Shown here: one piece after another, positions 17,107 to 25,629 of the stretch | Layout of the letters: each line of letters begins with the position of its first letter | Numbering within the stretch: the first letter of the stretch is position 1 | From: Oscillospiraceae bacterium | Lineage (GTDB): Bacteria; Bacillota; Clostridia; Oscillospirales; Oscillospiraceae | DNA length: 57,450 nucleotides | Direction: 5' to 3' | Assembly: GCA_017445875.1 (NCBI GenBank) | Contig: JAFSRZ010000022.1 | Span: 1 to 57,450 of the forward strand | The notes under the pieces: model-generated | What the model saw: only the letters and a program-made list of their open reading frames with translations | Told to the model about the DNA's origin: nothing | Database searches by the model: none | Translations under genes and position numbers: made by a program

Positions 17107-17135
17107 TTGACAAAATATTTCATAAATGTTACAAT
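17107..17135 (+). promoter_or_regulatory. Strong promoter for the sugar ABC-transporter operon
   Basis: Consensus -35 TTGACA (17107-17112), 17-bp spacer, -10 TACAAT (17130-17135), then a leader of about 120 bases before the binding-protein start. Confidence 0.8.
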
Positions 17136-17264
17136 ATCGTAAACTCAAAGCGTGTGGTTTTTGTGCGGATTTCATAATTTTACGTGGAAAAATTGTCTGC
17201 TTTGACAGTGTTCCCCGCTGAACCGCGAAACTGCCCGTGTAGAGAAATAAAGGAGGGCGTATCT

Positions 17265-18311
17265 ATGAAGAGATTCCTCACCGTGCTGGCGGCTGTCATG
17301 GTTCTGACCATGCTGCTCAGCGGCTGTCAGATTCAGAAGACGGTTCGCATTGACCCGAATCCGAATCTGGGCGCGTCCAACGCCGGCGGAACCGCCGCCG
17401 TCAGCAACAAAGTCCGCAAAGACCCCTACACCGCCGAACAAATCCGTATCGCGTACGTCGCGCACGACTTGGGAACCCCGAACAATCAGGCGTGGCTTGA
17501 GGGAATCCAGCGCGAATGCGCCTCATGGGGTAACATTCAGGTCAGCGCCTTCAACGGCGAAAGCTCCGCCGAAACACAAGTCCAGATTATGGGCGACATC
17601 ATCAACCAGCACTATGACGCGGTCATCCTGCAATGCTCCGACGGCACGGCGCTTGCCCCGTCCGTGGCGCAGGCCGAGGAAAGCGGAATCCCCGTTATCA
17701 CGCTCAATCTCGACGCCGACACCGTACACAGTGCGCTTGTCATGGCTGTCGACTACGACGCCGGTCGTATGGCCGCCGACAAAATGGCGGAACAGTTGGG
17801 CGGCTCCGGGAAAATCGGCATTATTCAGGGTGTCCCCGGACTGCACCGTACCGACAATCTGGAACGCGGCTTCCGGGAGACTATCGCCAACTATCCCGGC
17901 GTCGAAATCGTAGAGGCGCAGTCGGCCTCGTTCGAGAAGGAAACCGCTATCACCGTTATGAACTCGTTCTTACAGAGTCACGATGACCTCGCGGGCGTGT
18001 TCTGTATCAACGACGCAATGGCGGAGGGCGCGGCACTCGCGGCGGATTCCGCCGGAAAGCGCGGACAGCTCGTTATCTGGGGCGCGGACGGCGAAAAGGA
18101 CGCCCTCGCCATGATTGAGAGCGGACAGATGAGCGGCACTATCTACACCAACAGTTGGGACGAAGGCTCCACCGCCGCCAAAATCGCCCTCCTGATGATT
18201 GGTTCCGAGTACAGTTACAACGTCCTGTCGCAGACGCCGCAGGTCATCATGGAACCCATTGTAGCCACTATCGAAACCGTGGGGGAAATCGCGGCGGAAG
18301 ACCGCTGGTGA
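17265..18311 (+). CDS. Sugar ABC transporter substrate-binding lipoprotein
   Basis: 348 residues, RbsB-like periplasmic-binding-protein type 1 fold. The lipoprotein signal MKRFLTVLAAVMVLTMLLSG ends at a lipobox Cys. After a linker the domain begins IRIAYVAHDLGTPNNQAW and includes DAVILQCSDG, GIIQGVPGLHRTDNLERGF and DLAGVFCINDAMAEGA. It is tethered outside the membrane and delivers a sugar-like ligand to the permeases. Ligand unknown. An AAAGGAGGG site precedes the ATG. It is first gene of the operon. Confidence 0.92.
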   Translation: MKRFLTVLAAVMVLTMLLSGCQIQKTVRIDPNPNLGASNAGGTAAVSNKVRKDPYTAEQIRIAYVAHDLGTPNNQAWLEGIQRECASWGNIQVSAFNGESSAETQVQIMGDIINQHYDAVILQCSDGTALAPSVAQAEESGIPVITLNLDADTVHSALVMAVDYDAGRMAADKMAEQLGGSGKIGIIQGVPGLHRTDNLERGFRETIANYPGVEIVEAQSASFEKETAITVMNSFLQSHDDLAGVFCINDAMAEGAALAADSAGKRGQLVIWGADGEKDALAMIESGQMSGTIYTNSWDEGSTAAKIALLMIGSEYSYNVLSQTPQVIMEPIVATIETVGEIAAEDRW

Positions 18312-18326
18312 AAGGAGCGCAAAGCA

Positions 18327-19322
18327 ATGAAACAAACGACGCTCAGGCGTTTGATTTCGCTGGGCTTGCTTCTTGCGCTGGGAGTTCTCTTTACGGCGCT
18401 CAGCGGCTCGCGGTTCCTCAACGCCAACAACTTCATTGACATCGTACGCGACGCCTCTGTGACGGCAATTATCGGCGTGGGCGTGACAATGGCGATTATC
18501 ACCGCCGGAATCGACCTCTCGACGGGTTCCATTATGGCGGTCGTCGGCATGACCATGGCGAATATTTACGCCTACACGCTCTGGCCTATTCCGTTCATGA
18601 TTCTGTGCGGAATCATCGTGGGGTTGGGGTGCGGCCTGATTAACGGCTACATTATCGGAAAGCTCCACGTCCCGGAATTTATCGGCACGTTAGCCACGAT
18701 GAGCATTTTCCGCGCCCTGACTTACATGATTGCTATCCGTGACGAAAACGGCGTCATTCAGTCGCAACCCATGAACATTTCCTCTTATGCCGTGTTCGGC
18801 TACGCCGTGGGCTACTTCTACTTTGTGGTCATTGCCATGATAGTCTTTGTCGTGTGCGGACAAATTTTCCTGAAATATACCCGCCTCGGCACGGAAGTCT
18901 ACGCCGTCGGCGCGAATCCCAAGGCCGCCACACTCTCCGGTATCGACGTGGCGAAAGTCAAGATGATTGTCTATACGATTGTCGGTTTCTGCTGTTCCGT
19001 GGGCGCGGTGTTCACGACGGCGCGTCTGCAATCGGCAACAACGGCAGTCGGGCAGGATTTCGAGTTTAACCCGATTGCGGCGGCAGTCGTGGGCGGCGTG
19101 GCGCTGTCGGGCGGCTCCGGCGACGTGATAGGAACGCTTATCGGCGCTCTGTTCATGGTCACACTCGAAAACGGCGTCCGCAAACTCGAAATGAACAACG
19201 CCTATCAGTACATTATCAAGGGCGTGATTATCATTTTAGTGGTCATGTTCGACGCGTGGTACAAGGGGCGTATGGACCGTATCGCAAGAGAACAGGGCGC
19301 GAAAGAGGGGGTGTCGGCATGA
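18327..19322 (+). CDS. Sugar ABC transporter permease (RbsC type), first
   Basis: 331-residue membrane protein with eight to ten helices of the ribose/branched-chain type permease family. Typical segments are ITAGIDLSTGSIMAVVGM and GGVALSGGSGDVIGTLIGALFM. It partners with the second permease downstream, probably as a heterodimer. It overlaps the ATPase start by 4 bases (ATGA), indicating coupled translation. Confidence 0.92.
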   Translation: MKQTTLRRLISLGLLLALGVLFTALSGSRFLNANNFIDIVRDASVTAIIGVGVTMAIITAGIDLSTGSIMAVVGMTMANIYAYTLWPIPFMILCGIIVGLGCGLINGYIIGKLHVPEFIGTLATMSIFRALTYMIAIRDENGVIQSQPMNISSYAVFGYAVGYFYFVVIAMIVFVVCGQIFLKYTRLGTEVYAVGANPKAATLSGIDVAKVKMIVYTIVGFCCSVGAVFTTARLQSATTAVGQDFEFNPIAAAVVGGVALSGGSGDVIGTLIGALFMVTLENGVRKLEMNNAYQYIIKGVIIILVVMFDAWYKGRMDRIAREQGAKEGVSA

Positions 19323-20875
19323 GCGCGGAAACCATTCTGGAAGCCAAGGGCATATATAAGAGTTTCTCCGGCGTTCCGGTGCTTCAGGACGTGCGCTTTG
19401 AAGTCCGGCGCGGCGAGGTTCACGCCCTCATGGGCGAAAACGGCGCGGGAAAGTCCACCCTGATTAAGATTATCACGGGCGTGTACTCCAAGGACGACGG
19501 TCAAATCTTCTGGGAAGGCCAGCCCGTCGAAATCAACAGTTATCAGGACTGTCAGAAGCTGGGCGTAGCGTGTATCTATCAGGAACTGTCCGTGATACCG
19601 CCGCTGACCGTTGCGCAGAATGTCTATCTGGGGCGCGAACCCCGGCGCGGCAAGTTCATCGACTTCAAGAAGATGAACGAAATGACACAGGCTCTTATCG
19701 ACAAGTACGACTTCCCGCTGAAACCGGAAACCGTCGTCGACCATCTGGGTATCGGACAGCGGCAGTTAATCGAAATCCTGAAAGGCCTGTCCCAAAACTC
19801 CAAACTGCTGATTATGGACGAACCCACGGCGTCACTCTCCGGCAAGGAGGCCGAAAGCCTGTTCCGCATTATCAACACGTTGCGCAGTGAGGGCGTGTCG
19901 ATTATCTACATCTCCCACCGTCTGGAAGAGGTGTACATGCTCTCCGACCGCCTGACGATTCTCCGCGACGGCAAAAACGCCGCTATCCTTGAGAAAAAGG
20001 ACATTATCCCCGCGAAAGTCATTGAGACTATGATTGGTAAAGTTGTCGATGAATCGGCGGGTTCCAAGAAACAGTTGCACTCCGAACCGGGCGCGGAAGT
20101 GCGTCTGGACGTGCGCGGCCTGACTGATAAATCCGACCGTTTCCGCAACATCAGTTTTCAGGTACACCGCGGCGAAATTTTAGGCTTGGGCGGCCTGATT
20201 GGCGCGGGACGTACGGAAGTTGTACGCGCCATTTACGGCGTGGACAAAGCCGCATCCGGCGAAGTGTACCTTGACGGCAAAAAACTTGACCCGTCCCCGA
20301 AAAACAGTATCATGGAGGGTATCGGGTTCGTACCGGAGGACAGACGCGGACAGGGCTTTATTCCGCTGTTGTCCACCACGAAAAATGTCGCGCTGACGAA
20401 CTACGACATTGTCAAGACAAATAAAGTATTCGCCCCCGCCGGAGACCTCGCCACCGCGATTTCCGACGCCGACGAACTCGCAATGGGCAAACGCGCTATC
20501 GAGTCCATCGACATCCGTCCCGCCGACCCCGAAAAACAGGTAGGCCTCATGTCGGGCGGCAACGCGCAGAAAGTCGTACTCGGAAAGTGGCTCATGCGTG
20601 ACCTGAAACTGTTAATCGTCGACGAACCTACGGCGGGTATCGACGTGGGCGCGAAGGACGAAATTTACCAGATTCTGGAAAGTCTCGCAAGACAGGGCGT
20701 GGCGGTCATTGTGGTAACGTCCGACTTACAGGAATTGTTGCGCGTGTCGCACCGCATTTTGGTTATGCGCAAGGGCGATATCGTGCGGGAGTTCAAGGAT
20801 GAAGTCGTCACGCAGTCGCGGATACTCTCCGCCGGGCAGGGCGTCGCGGAAGAAGCGGAGGAGGCGAAAGCATGA
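19319..20875 (+). CDS. Sugar ABC transporter ATP-binding protein (RbsA/MglA type)
   Basis: 518 residues with two fused ABC domains. Domain 1 has Walker A GENGAGKSTLIKI, signature LGIGQRQLIEI and Walker B LLIMDEPTASLS. Domain 2 has the usual degenerate Walker A of this family (GLIGAGRTEVVRAI), signature MSGGNAQKVVLGKW and Walker B LLIVDEPTAGIDVG. It powers uptake by the flanking permeases. The start is the ATG overlapping the upstream stop. Its own end overlaps the second permease by 4 bases. Confidence 0.95.
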   Translation: MSAETILEAKGIYKSFSGVPVLQDVRFEVRRGEVHALMGENGAGKSTLIKIITGVYSKDDGQIFWEGQPVEINSYQDCQKLGVACIYQELSVIPPLTVAQNVYLGREPRRGKFIDFKKMNEMTQALIDKYDFPLKPETVVDHLGIGQRQLIEILKGLSQNSKLLIMDEPTASLSGKEAESLFRIINTLRSEGVSIIYISHRLEEVYMLSDRLTILRDGKNAAILEKKDIIPAKVIETMIGKVVDESAGSKKQLHSEPGAEVRLDVRGLTDKSDRFRNISFQVHRGEILGLGGLIGAGRTEVVRAIYGVDKAASGEVYLDGKKLDPSPKNSIMEGIGFVPEDRRGQGFIPLLSTTKNVALTNYDIVKTNKVFAPAGDLATAISDADELAMGKRAIESIDIRPADPEKQVGLMSGGNAQKVVLGKWLMRDLKLLIVDEPTAGIDVGAKDEIYQILESLARQGVAVIVVTSDLQELLRVSHRILVMRKGDIVREFKDEVVTQSRILSAGQGVAEEAEEAKA

Positions 20876-21858
20876 AAAATATCAACTGGGGCAAGTACAG
20901 CAAGCCCATGATTTTAATTGCCCTCGTCGTCGCGCTGACTGTGTTACGCGGTACGACGTTCCTTTCCGTGGGCAACATCGCTAATGTACTCTGGTCGGTA
21001 TCGGTCATCGGTATCATGGTCTGCGGCACGATTTTCGTTTTCCTGCTGGGCGGTATTGACCTGTCCATTGCGACACTGTGCGGCTTCTGCGCCGTGACCG
21101 TCGTGGAGGTTATCCACTTCTTCCATGACACCGGGCTTGGCCTGTTCGTCGGCATTCTCGCCGCGATTGCCGTCGGCGCGCTCGCCGGACTGTTTCACGG
21201 GTTCATTATTACGCGGTTTGGCGTCCCGGCGTTCCTCGTGACGTTCGCCTCACAAAGTATCTTTATGGGGCTGTCGATGGTCGTCACCAACAATAAAATT
21301 GTCAGTTGCACGGCTCCCGCCGCGTTTACGGCTATCGGCTCCGTGAAACTTCTCGGCTTCCCGCTTCCCATTTACTTCATGATTCTTATGGCGCTGTTGA
21401 GCTGGTTCGTACTCCGCAAGACCGTTTTTGGACGCTATGTCTACTCTGTCGGCGGCAACGCCACGGCGTCGGAAATTTCGGGCATTAACGTCAAGCGCGT
21501 GACCGTTATCTGCTACGTACTCTCCGGCGTGACAACCGCTATCGGCGGCATTATTCTGGCGTCCATGACACAGCAGGCCGCCGCCGCGACTGGTTCCGGC
21601 TACACCAACGATGTCATTACAGCGGGCGTCATTGGCGGCGTCAGTCTGTTAGGCGGCGAGGGAACCGTACCCGGCGCGATTTTCGGCGCGGTTCTCATGG
21701 GACTGCTCAACAACGGCCTGAACCTGTTAAGCGTACCCTCTACGCAGACCGGACTTGTCAAGGGACTTGTCATTATTGTGGCGGTGGCGTTCGACGCCAT
21801 GCAGCACGCCGACCAGTCGCGGAAGAAAGTCCGCAAAGTCGTGAAGAAAGCCGCGTAA
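20872..21858 (+). CDS. Sugar ABC transporter permease (RbsC type), second
   Basis: 328-residue paralogue of the first permease. It contains LLGGIDLSIATLCGF, FGVPAFLVTFASQSIFMGL, GGNATASEISGINV and GGVSLLGGEGTVPGAIFGAV, and ends in a basic tail (RKKVRKVVKKAA). Two different permeases around one double ATPase is the layout of heteromeric sugar transporters such as those for autoinducer-2, erythritol or rhamnose; the ligand here is not evident. Confidence 0.92.
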   Translation: MKNINWGKYSKPMILIALVVALTVLRGTTFLSVGNIANVLWSVSVIGIMVCGTIFVFLLGGIDLSIATLCGFCAVTVVEVIHFFHDTGLGLFVGILAAIAVGALAGLFHGFIITRFGVPAFLVTFASQSIFMGLSMVVTNNKIVSCTAPAAFTAIGSVKLLGFPLPIYFMILMALLSWFVLRKTVFGRYVYSVGGNATASEISGINVKRVTVICYVLSGVTTAIGGIILASMTQQAAAATGSGYTNDVITAGVIGGVSLLGGEGTVPGAIFGAVLMGLLNNGLNLLSVPSTQTGLVKGLVIIVAVAFDAMQHADQSRKKVRKVVKKAA

Positions 21859-21880
21859 ACTGGAAGTGTCACCCCGTCTG

Positions 21881-21927
21881 CCCTCCCCCGTTTGCGGGGG
21901 AGGGTGGCGCGTAGCGCCGGGAGGGGG
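21881..21927 (+). repeat. Dispersed double-hairpin element, copy 2
   Basis: Hairpin 1 is CCCTCCCCCG / CGGGGGAGGG (21881-21904) and hairpin 2 is GGCGC-gta... ending GCGCC (21906-21918), followed by GGGAGGGGG. It sits inside the operon between the second permease and the amidohydrolase, so it may dampen read-through. Confidence 0.75.
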
Positions 21928-21965
21928 TGGACGTATCAGGCCGCTTTTGTAGTTAAGGAGGAACC

Positions 21966-22883
21966 ATGAAAAAAATTGACGCGCATTTGCACCTTGCCAA
22001 GATTGTCGCGGGCTACTGTCGGCGCGGCGAACTCCGCGCCGTGGGCGGAGGCCGCGCCCGCTGGGGCAACGGCGAGGAGTTCCAACTGTTCCCCACCAAC
22101 GGCGACTATGGGGACGACTGTTTCCTTGCCGAACAGGCTTTGAAAATCATGGACAGAAACGACGTGGAACGCGCCGTACTCATGAATGGCAGTATGTACG
22201 GCTTCCAGAACATGTACCATGAAGAACTGCTGGAAAAGTATCCTGACCGGTTCTGCCCGTCGTGCGAGGTTGACCCGTTCGCAACAAACCATATGGCGGC
22301 GCTGGAGCGGTTCCTGTTCCAGAAGCACTTCCACCTTGTGAAATTCGAGGTCAGTTCGGGCGGCGGCCTGATGGGCTGTCATGACCCCTTTGACCTGTCC
22401 GGGGCGCGTATGATGGAAATCTACAAGCTCATCGAACAGCACAAGGGCGTCGTGGCGCTGGACGTGGGCGACATTGGCATGGAAAGTCACCAGACGGCGG
22501 CACTGTTGCGGGTGTCCGACCGCTGCCCCGACTTGAAAATCACAATCTGTCACCTGCTCGCGCCGTCGCGTGACAAGAAACGCGAATGGCTCGCCGAATT
22601 GGCTATGCTCAAACAGGCCAACGTATACTTTGACGTGGCGGCTATGCCCAAAATCATGAAACCCGACGCGTACCCGTACCCGGAGACCGTCGACTACCTG
22701 AAAATGGCGGCGGATATCGTCGGCACTAATCATTTGATGTGGGGAACCGACGCGCCGTTTGCCGCCACACAGGACACCTACGAACACTTGACCGATTATC
22801 TGGAAAAGTCCGGCGGCTTCGCCGAGGCCGAATTGGCCGACATCTACTACAACACCGCGAAACAGGTTTACTTCCCCGGATAA
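21966..22883 (+). CDS. Amidohydrolase family protein (metal-dependent TIM barrel)
   Basis: 305 residues of the amidohydrolase 2 family (PF04909 type). The N-terminal metal motif is DAHLHLA, a late His is in ITICHLLAPSRDKK, and the Asp motif is MWGTDAPFA near residue 262. Relatives include lactonases and decarboxylases acting on sugar acids or aromatic acids. Next to a 2-hydroxyacid dehydrogenase and a sugar kinase it could open a sugar lactone; this is inference. AAGGAGG precedes the ATG. Confidence 0.85.
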   Translation: MKKIDAHLHLAKIVAGYCRRGELRAVGGGRARWGNGEEFQLFPTNGDYGDDCFLAEQALKIMDRNDVERAVLMNGSMYGFQNMYHEELLEKYPDRFCPSCEVDPFATNHMAALERFLFQKHFHLVKFEVSSGGGLMGCHDPFDLSGARMMEIYKLIEQHKGVVALDVGDIGMESHQTAALLRVSDRCPDLKITICHLLAPSRDKKREWLAELAMLKQANVYFDVAAMPKIMKPDAYPYPETVDYLKMAADIVGTNHLMWGTDAPFAATQDTYEHLTDYLEKSGGFAEAELADIYYNTAKQVYFPG

Positions 22884-22898
22884 AAAAGGAGCATGATA

Positions 22899-23885
22899 AT
22901 GAAAAAACTGGTCAGCCTGTACGGCGTCCCCTCTCCGCTCTACAACGAGATGAACGACCGCGCCAAGGAGTACGCCGCCAGTCGTAATCTGGAATATGTG
23001 TGGGTGCCGCAAACGCCATTCACGCCTGAAAGCGCCGTGGCGGCGCTCAAGGGCGCGGACGCCGGTATTATCGACGTGCAGACCTATGACAACGAAATCT
23101 TTTCACAGGTCAAGGACACTGTGAAACTGCTTGTCCGCTACGGCGTGGGCTTCGAGGCCGTCAACCTCCCGGACGCCTCCGCGAACGGAATCGCAATCGC
23201 CCGCACGACCGGCGCGACCGCGGAAGCAGTCGCCGAAATGGCAATGGCTATGATTTTAGCCGCGAAACGGCAGTTGATTCATAACCGCTTTGTCACCAAC
23301 TCCGGCAAGTGGGGCGCGAAATCTGTCGGCGGCGAAATGCGCGGCAAAAAATTAGGCCTCTTGGGCTTCGGCATGATTGCCCGTATTCTGGCGAAACTGT
23401 TCAGCGGCTACGACGTGGAAGTATTAGCCTATGACCCGTTCCTGTCCGCCGAGAAAATGCAAGAGGCCGGGGCGCGGAAAGTCGAACTCGACGAACTTTT
23501 CCGCGAGGCCGACGCCATCAGCATTCACATTCCCTACACCGACGAGGCCTACCACCTTGTCAACGCGGAACGTCTGGCACTCATGAAGAAAAACGCCGTG
23601 ATTGTGTGTACGGCGCGGGGGAATATTGTCGACGAGGACGCGCTTTATGAGGCCTTGCGCGACGGCAGGATTTTAGGTGCCGGACTGGACGTGTACGCGG
23701 AGGAACCGCTTCCGGCGACTTCGCCTCTGCTGACACTCGACAACGCGTTTCTGACACCCCATGTCGCGGCGCAGACCGAGGACGCGCTGTGGGCGATGTA
23801 CAAAAAGGCCATTGATATCGCGGCGGACTTCTTTGCAGGCGAAGACTTAGGCCGGGATTTGCTCAACCCGGATTATAAGGCCTGA
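22899..23885 (+). CDS. D-isomer 2-hydroxyacid dehydrogenase family protein
   Basis: 328-residue NAD-dependent dehydrogenase (SerA/CtBP-like). The nucleotide fold has LGLLGFGMIARILAKLF. Catalytic Arg is in CTARGNIVDEDAL, Glu in LDVYAEEPLP and His in LTPHVAAQ. It probably interconverts a 2-keto acid and a 2-hydroxy acid from the transported sugar. The ATG at 22899 is preferred to 22893 because GGAG (22888-22891) is 7 bases away. Its last 14 codons and following bases are duplicated downstream at 23949-24005. Confidence 0.88.
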   Translation: MKKLVSLYGVPSPLYNEMNDRAKEYAASRNLEYVWVPQTPFTPESAVAALKGADAGIIDVQTYDNEIFSQVKDTVKLLVRYGVGFEAVNLPDASANGIAIARTTGATAEAVAEMAMAMILAAKRQLIHNRFVTNSGKWGAKSVGGEMRGKKLGLLGFGMIARILAKLFSGYDVEVLAYDPFLSAEKMQEAGARKVELDELFREADAISIHIPYTDEAYHLVNAERLALMKKNAVIVCTARGNIVDEDALYEALRDGRILGAGLDVYAEEPLPATSPLLTLDNAFLTPHVAAQTEDALWAMYKKAIDIAADFFAGEDLGRDLLNPDYKA

Positions 23886-24005
23886 TGTAACGGAAACCGC
23901 TTTGATGTCTCGACCCGTGCGGGGCGAGTGGGTTGAAACGAGGGTCAAGATTTGGGTCGGGATTTGTTCAACCCGGATTATAAGGCCTGACGTAACGGAA
24001 ACCGC
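23844..24005 (+). repeat. Direct duplication of the dehydrogenase 3' end
   Basis: Two 57-bp copies (23844-23900 and 23949-24005), offset 105 bases and so in the same reading frame, with 5 mismatches. Copy 2 still encodes DLGRDLFNPDYKA-stop; three of its four coding differences are synonymous. Only copy 2 leads into the terminator, so it is likely the original gene end and copy 1 (or the 48 bases between) is later. This resembles the displaced 3' end left when an element integrates and restores its target gene. Confidence 0.85.
23907..23939 (+). CRISPR. Solitary CRISPR-like repeat (type I-C style), no array
   Basis: A 33-base stretch starts GTCTCG, contains a stem CCC-GTGC-GGG with flanking TCG/CGA pairs and one A/G mismatch, and ends GTGGGTTGAAAC. 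Length, stem position and the TTGAAAC 3' end match subtype I-C repeats. There is only one unit, no spacer series and no cas gene in the window, so this is at most a relic or a coincidental match. Confidence 0.4.
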
Positions 24006-24026
24006 CCTTTTCAACAGGGGCGGTTT
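23999..24026 (+). terminator. Terminator/attenuator between dehydrogenase and kinase
   Basis: AAACCGCCC (23999-24007) pairs with GGGCGGTTT (24018-24026), followed by CTCATTTT. Read-through to the kinase, 31 bases further, is likely since no new promoter is obvious. Confidence 0.65.
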
Positions 24027-24057
24027 CTCATTTTGTGAAAGGAAGCGGGGAAACATT

Positions 24058-25593
24058 ATGCGTTACTATATCGGCCTTGACAACGGCGGCACCGCCACAA
24101 AGGCCGCGCTTTTCGACGGCAACGGGAAAGAATTAGGCTCTTTCGGCATGTCCACGCGCTCCTTAGCCCTGAAACCGGGCTTCATGGAACGCGACATGGA
24201 GGAAATGTGGGAGGCCAACTGCGCGGTAGTCCGGGGCGTACTCGAAAAGACGGGCGTCAACCCGGCGGAAATCGCGGGTATTGGGGTGTCCGGACACGGC
24301 AAAGGCCTGTACCTGTGGGGCAAGGACGGAAAACCTTTGCGCAACGGCATTATTTCGACTGACAACCGCGCTTGGGAGTACGTCCGCGACTGGAAGCGCG
24401 ACGGCACGGAAGAAAAGGCCTTCGCGTATTCGTGCCAACATTTGATGTCCTGTCAGCCGGTGGCGCTGTTGGCTTGGTTACGCGACAACGAACCCGAAAA
24501 CTACCGGAATATTCAATACGTGTTCGAGTGCAAGGACTATATCCGCTTCCGCCTGACGGGCAAAGCCGGGGCGGAAATCACGGACTATTCCGGCTCCGGT
24601 CTCATGAACCTGAAAACCGGCGCTTTCGACAAAAATTTATTAGACCTGTTCGGAATCGGCGACGTATGGGACGCACTGCCGCCGCTGTGCCGCGCCACGG
24701 AAATTGCCGGGAGTGTGTCGGAGGAAGCGTCGGCGCGTTGCGGGATTCCAGCCGGGACACCCGTTATCGGCGGCATGTTCGATATCAACGCCTGCGCAAT
24801 CGCGGCGGGTGTCACAGACCCCGGCAAGGTCTGCATGATTGCCGGTACGTGGTCGATTAACGAGTACATCCGCAAGGAACCCGTATTAGACGGTACGGTA
24901 CAGATGAACTCGTTATTTGCCCTGCCGGGGTATTATCTCATTGAGGAATCTTCGCCGACTTCGGCGGGAAATCTGACATGGTTCGTCAAGCAGATTATCC
25001 CCGAACTGGAAAGACAGGTCGAGGCCGACGGCGAAAACATCTATGACCTGTTGTCCGACGCCGTGGACAGCATTCCGGCGGACGAGTTCACGCCGCTGTT
25101 TCTGCCGTTCCTGATGGCGTCGAATGTCCACCCGAACGCCAAAGCGTGCTTTGTGGGAATCAGCGCGGCGCATACCCGCGAACATATGGCGCGGAGTATT
25201 TTTGAGGGCGTGACATTCTGTCACCGCTACCATTACGAACGCCTCTTGAAAACGCGTCAGACGCCGCCGACGGTCATTCGTTTAGCGGGCGGCGCGGCAC
25301 GGTCAAAGGTATGGGCGCGGATGTTCGCCGACGTGATGCGGACACCCGTGGAAACGTTACAGGCGGAGGAAACCGGCGCGTTGGGAATCGCAATCGCCAC
25401 AGCCGCCGCCACCGGGGAGTACGCGTCGCTGGAAGAGGCGACACGGCATATGGCGTCATTCTCGCCCACGATTTCCCCCGACGCCGCACGCGCCGATATC
25501 TACGACAAAAAGTATCAATTATATGTCCGGGCGATAGAGTGTCTGGACGGCCTCTGGGACGACATGCAGAAGGTCATCGACGGCAAAAACTGA
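24058..25593 (+). CDS. FGGY-family carbohydrate kinase
   Basis: 511 residues, ASKHA fold. The N-terminal phosphate loop is MRYYIGLDNGGTATKAALFD; GISGHGKGLYLWG-like text (GVSGHGKGLYLWG) follows, with the second phosphate region at CMIAGTWSINEY and the adenosine motif RLAGGAARSKVWARMFADV. It phosphorylates a sugar, polyol or sugar acid taken up by the ABC system, closing the catabolic set; substrate not assignable by eye. The ATG at 24058 follows GGAAGCGGGG; the upstream open frame covers only the duplicated region. Confidence 0.9.
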   Translation: MRYYIGLDNGGTATKAALFDGNGKELGSFGMSTRSLALKPGFMERDMEEMWEANCAVVRGVLEKTGVNPAEIAGIGVSGHGKGLYLWGKDGKPLRNGIISTDNRAWEYVRDWKRDGTEEKAFAYSCQHLMSCQPVALLAWLRDNEPENYRNIQYVFECKDYIRFRLTGKAGAEITDYSGSGLMNLKTGAFDKNLLDLFGIGDVWDALPPLCRATEIAGSVSEEASARCGIPAGTPVIGGMFDINACAIAAGVTDPGKVCMIAGTWSINEYIRKEPVLDGTVQMNSLFALPGYYLIEESSPTSAGNLTWFVKQIIPELERQVEADGENIYDLLSDAVDSIPADEFTPLFLPFLMASNVHPNAKACFVGISAAHTREHMARSIFEGVTFCHRYHYERLLKTRQTPPTVIRLAGGAARSKVWARMFADVMRTPVETLQAEETGALGIAIATAAATGEYASLEEATRHMASFSPTISPDAARADIYDKKYQLYVRAIECLDGLWDDMQKVIDGKN

Positions 25594-25600
25594 AAACAAC

Positions 25601-25625
25601 ACTCCCCCGCGCAACGCGGGGGAGT
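25601..25625. terminator. Terminator between converging kinase and ATPase genes
   Basis: Perfect 11-bp stem ACTCCCCCGCG / CGCGGGGGAGT with a CAA loop. T-rich flanks on both sides suit it to both strands. Confidence 0.75.
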
Positions 25626-25629
25626 TCGT

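Noticed and set aside
21936..23012. 358-residue open frame on the minus strand opposite the amidohydrolase
   Set aside because: Antisense shadow caused by GC-rich codon bias; the + strand frame has a clear family, catalytic motifs and ribosome site.
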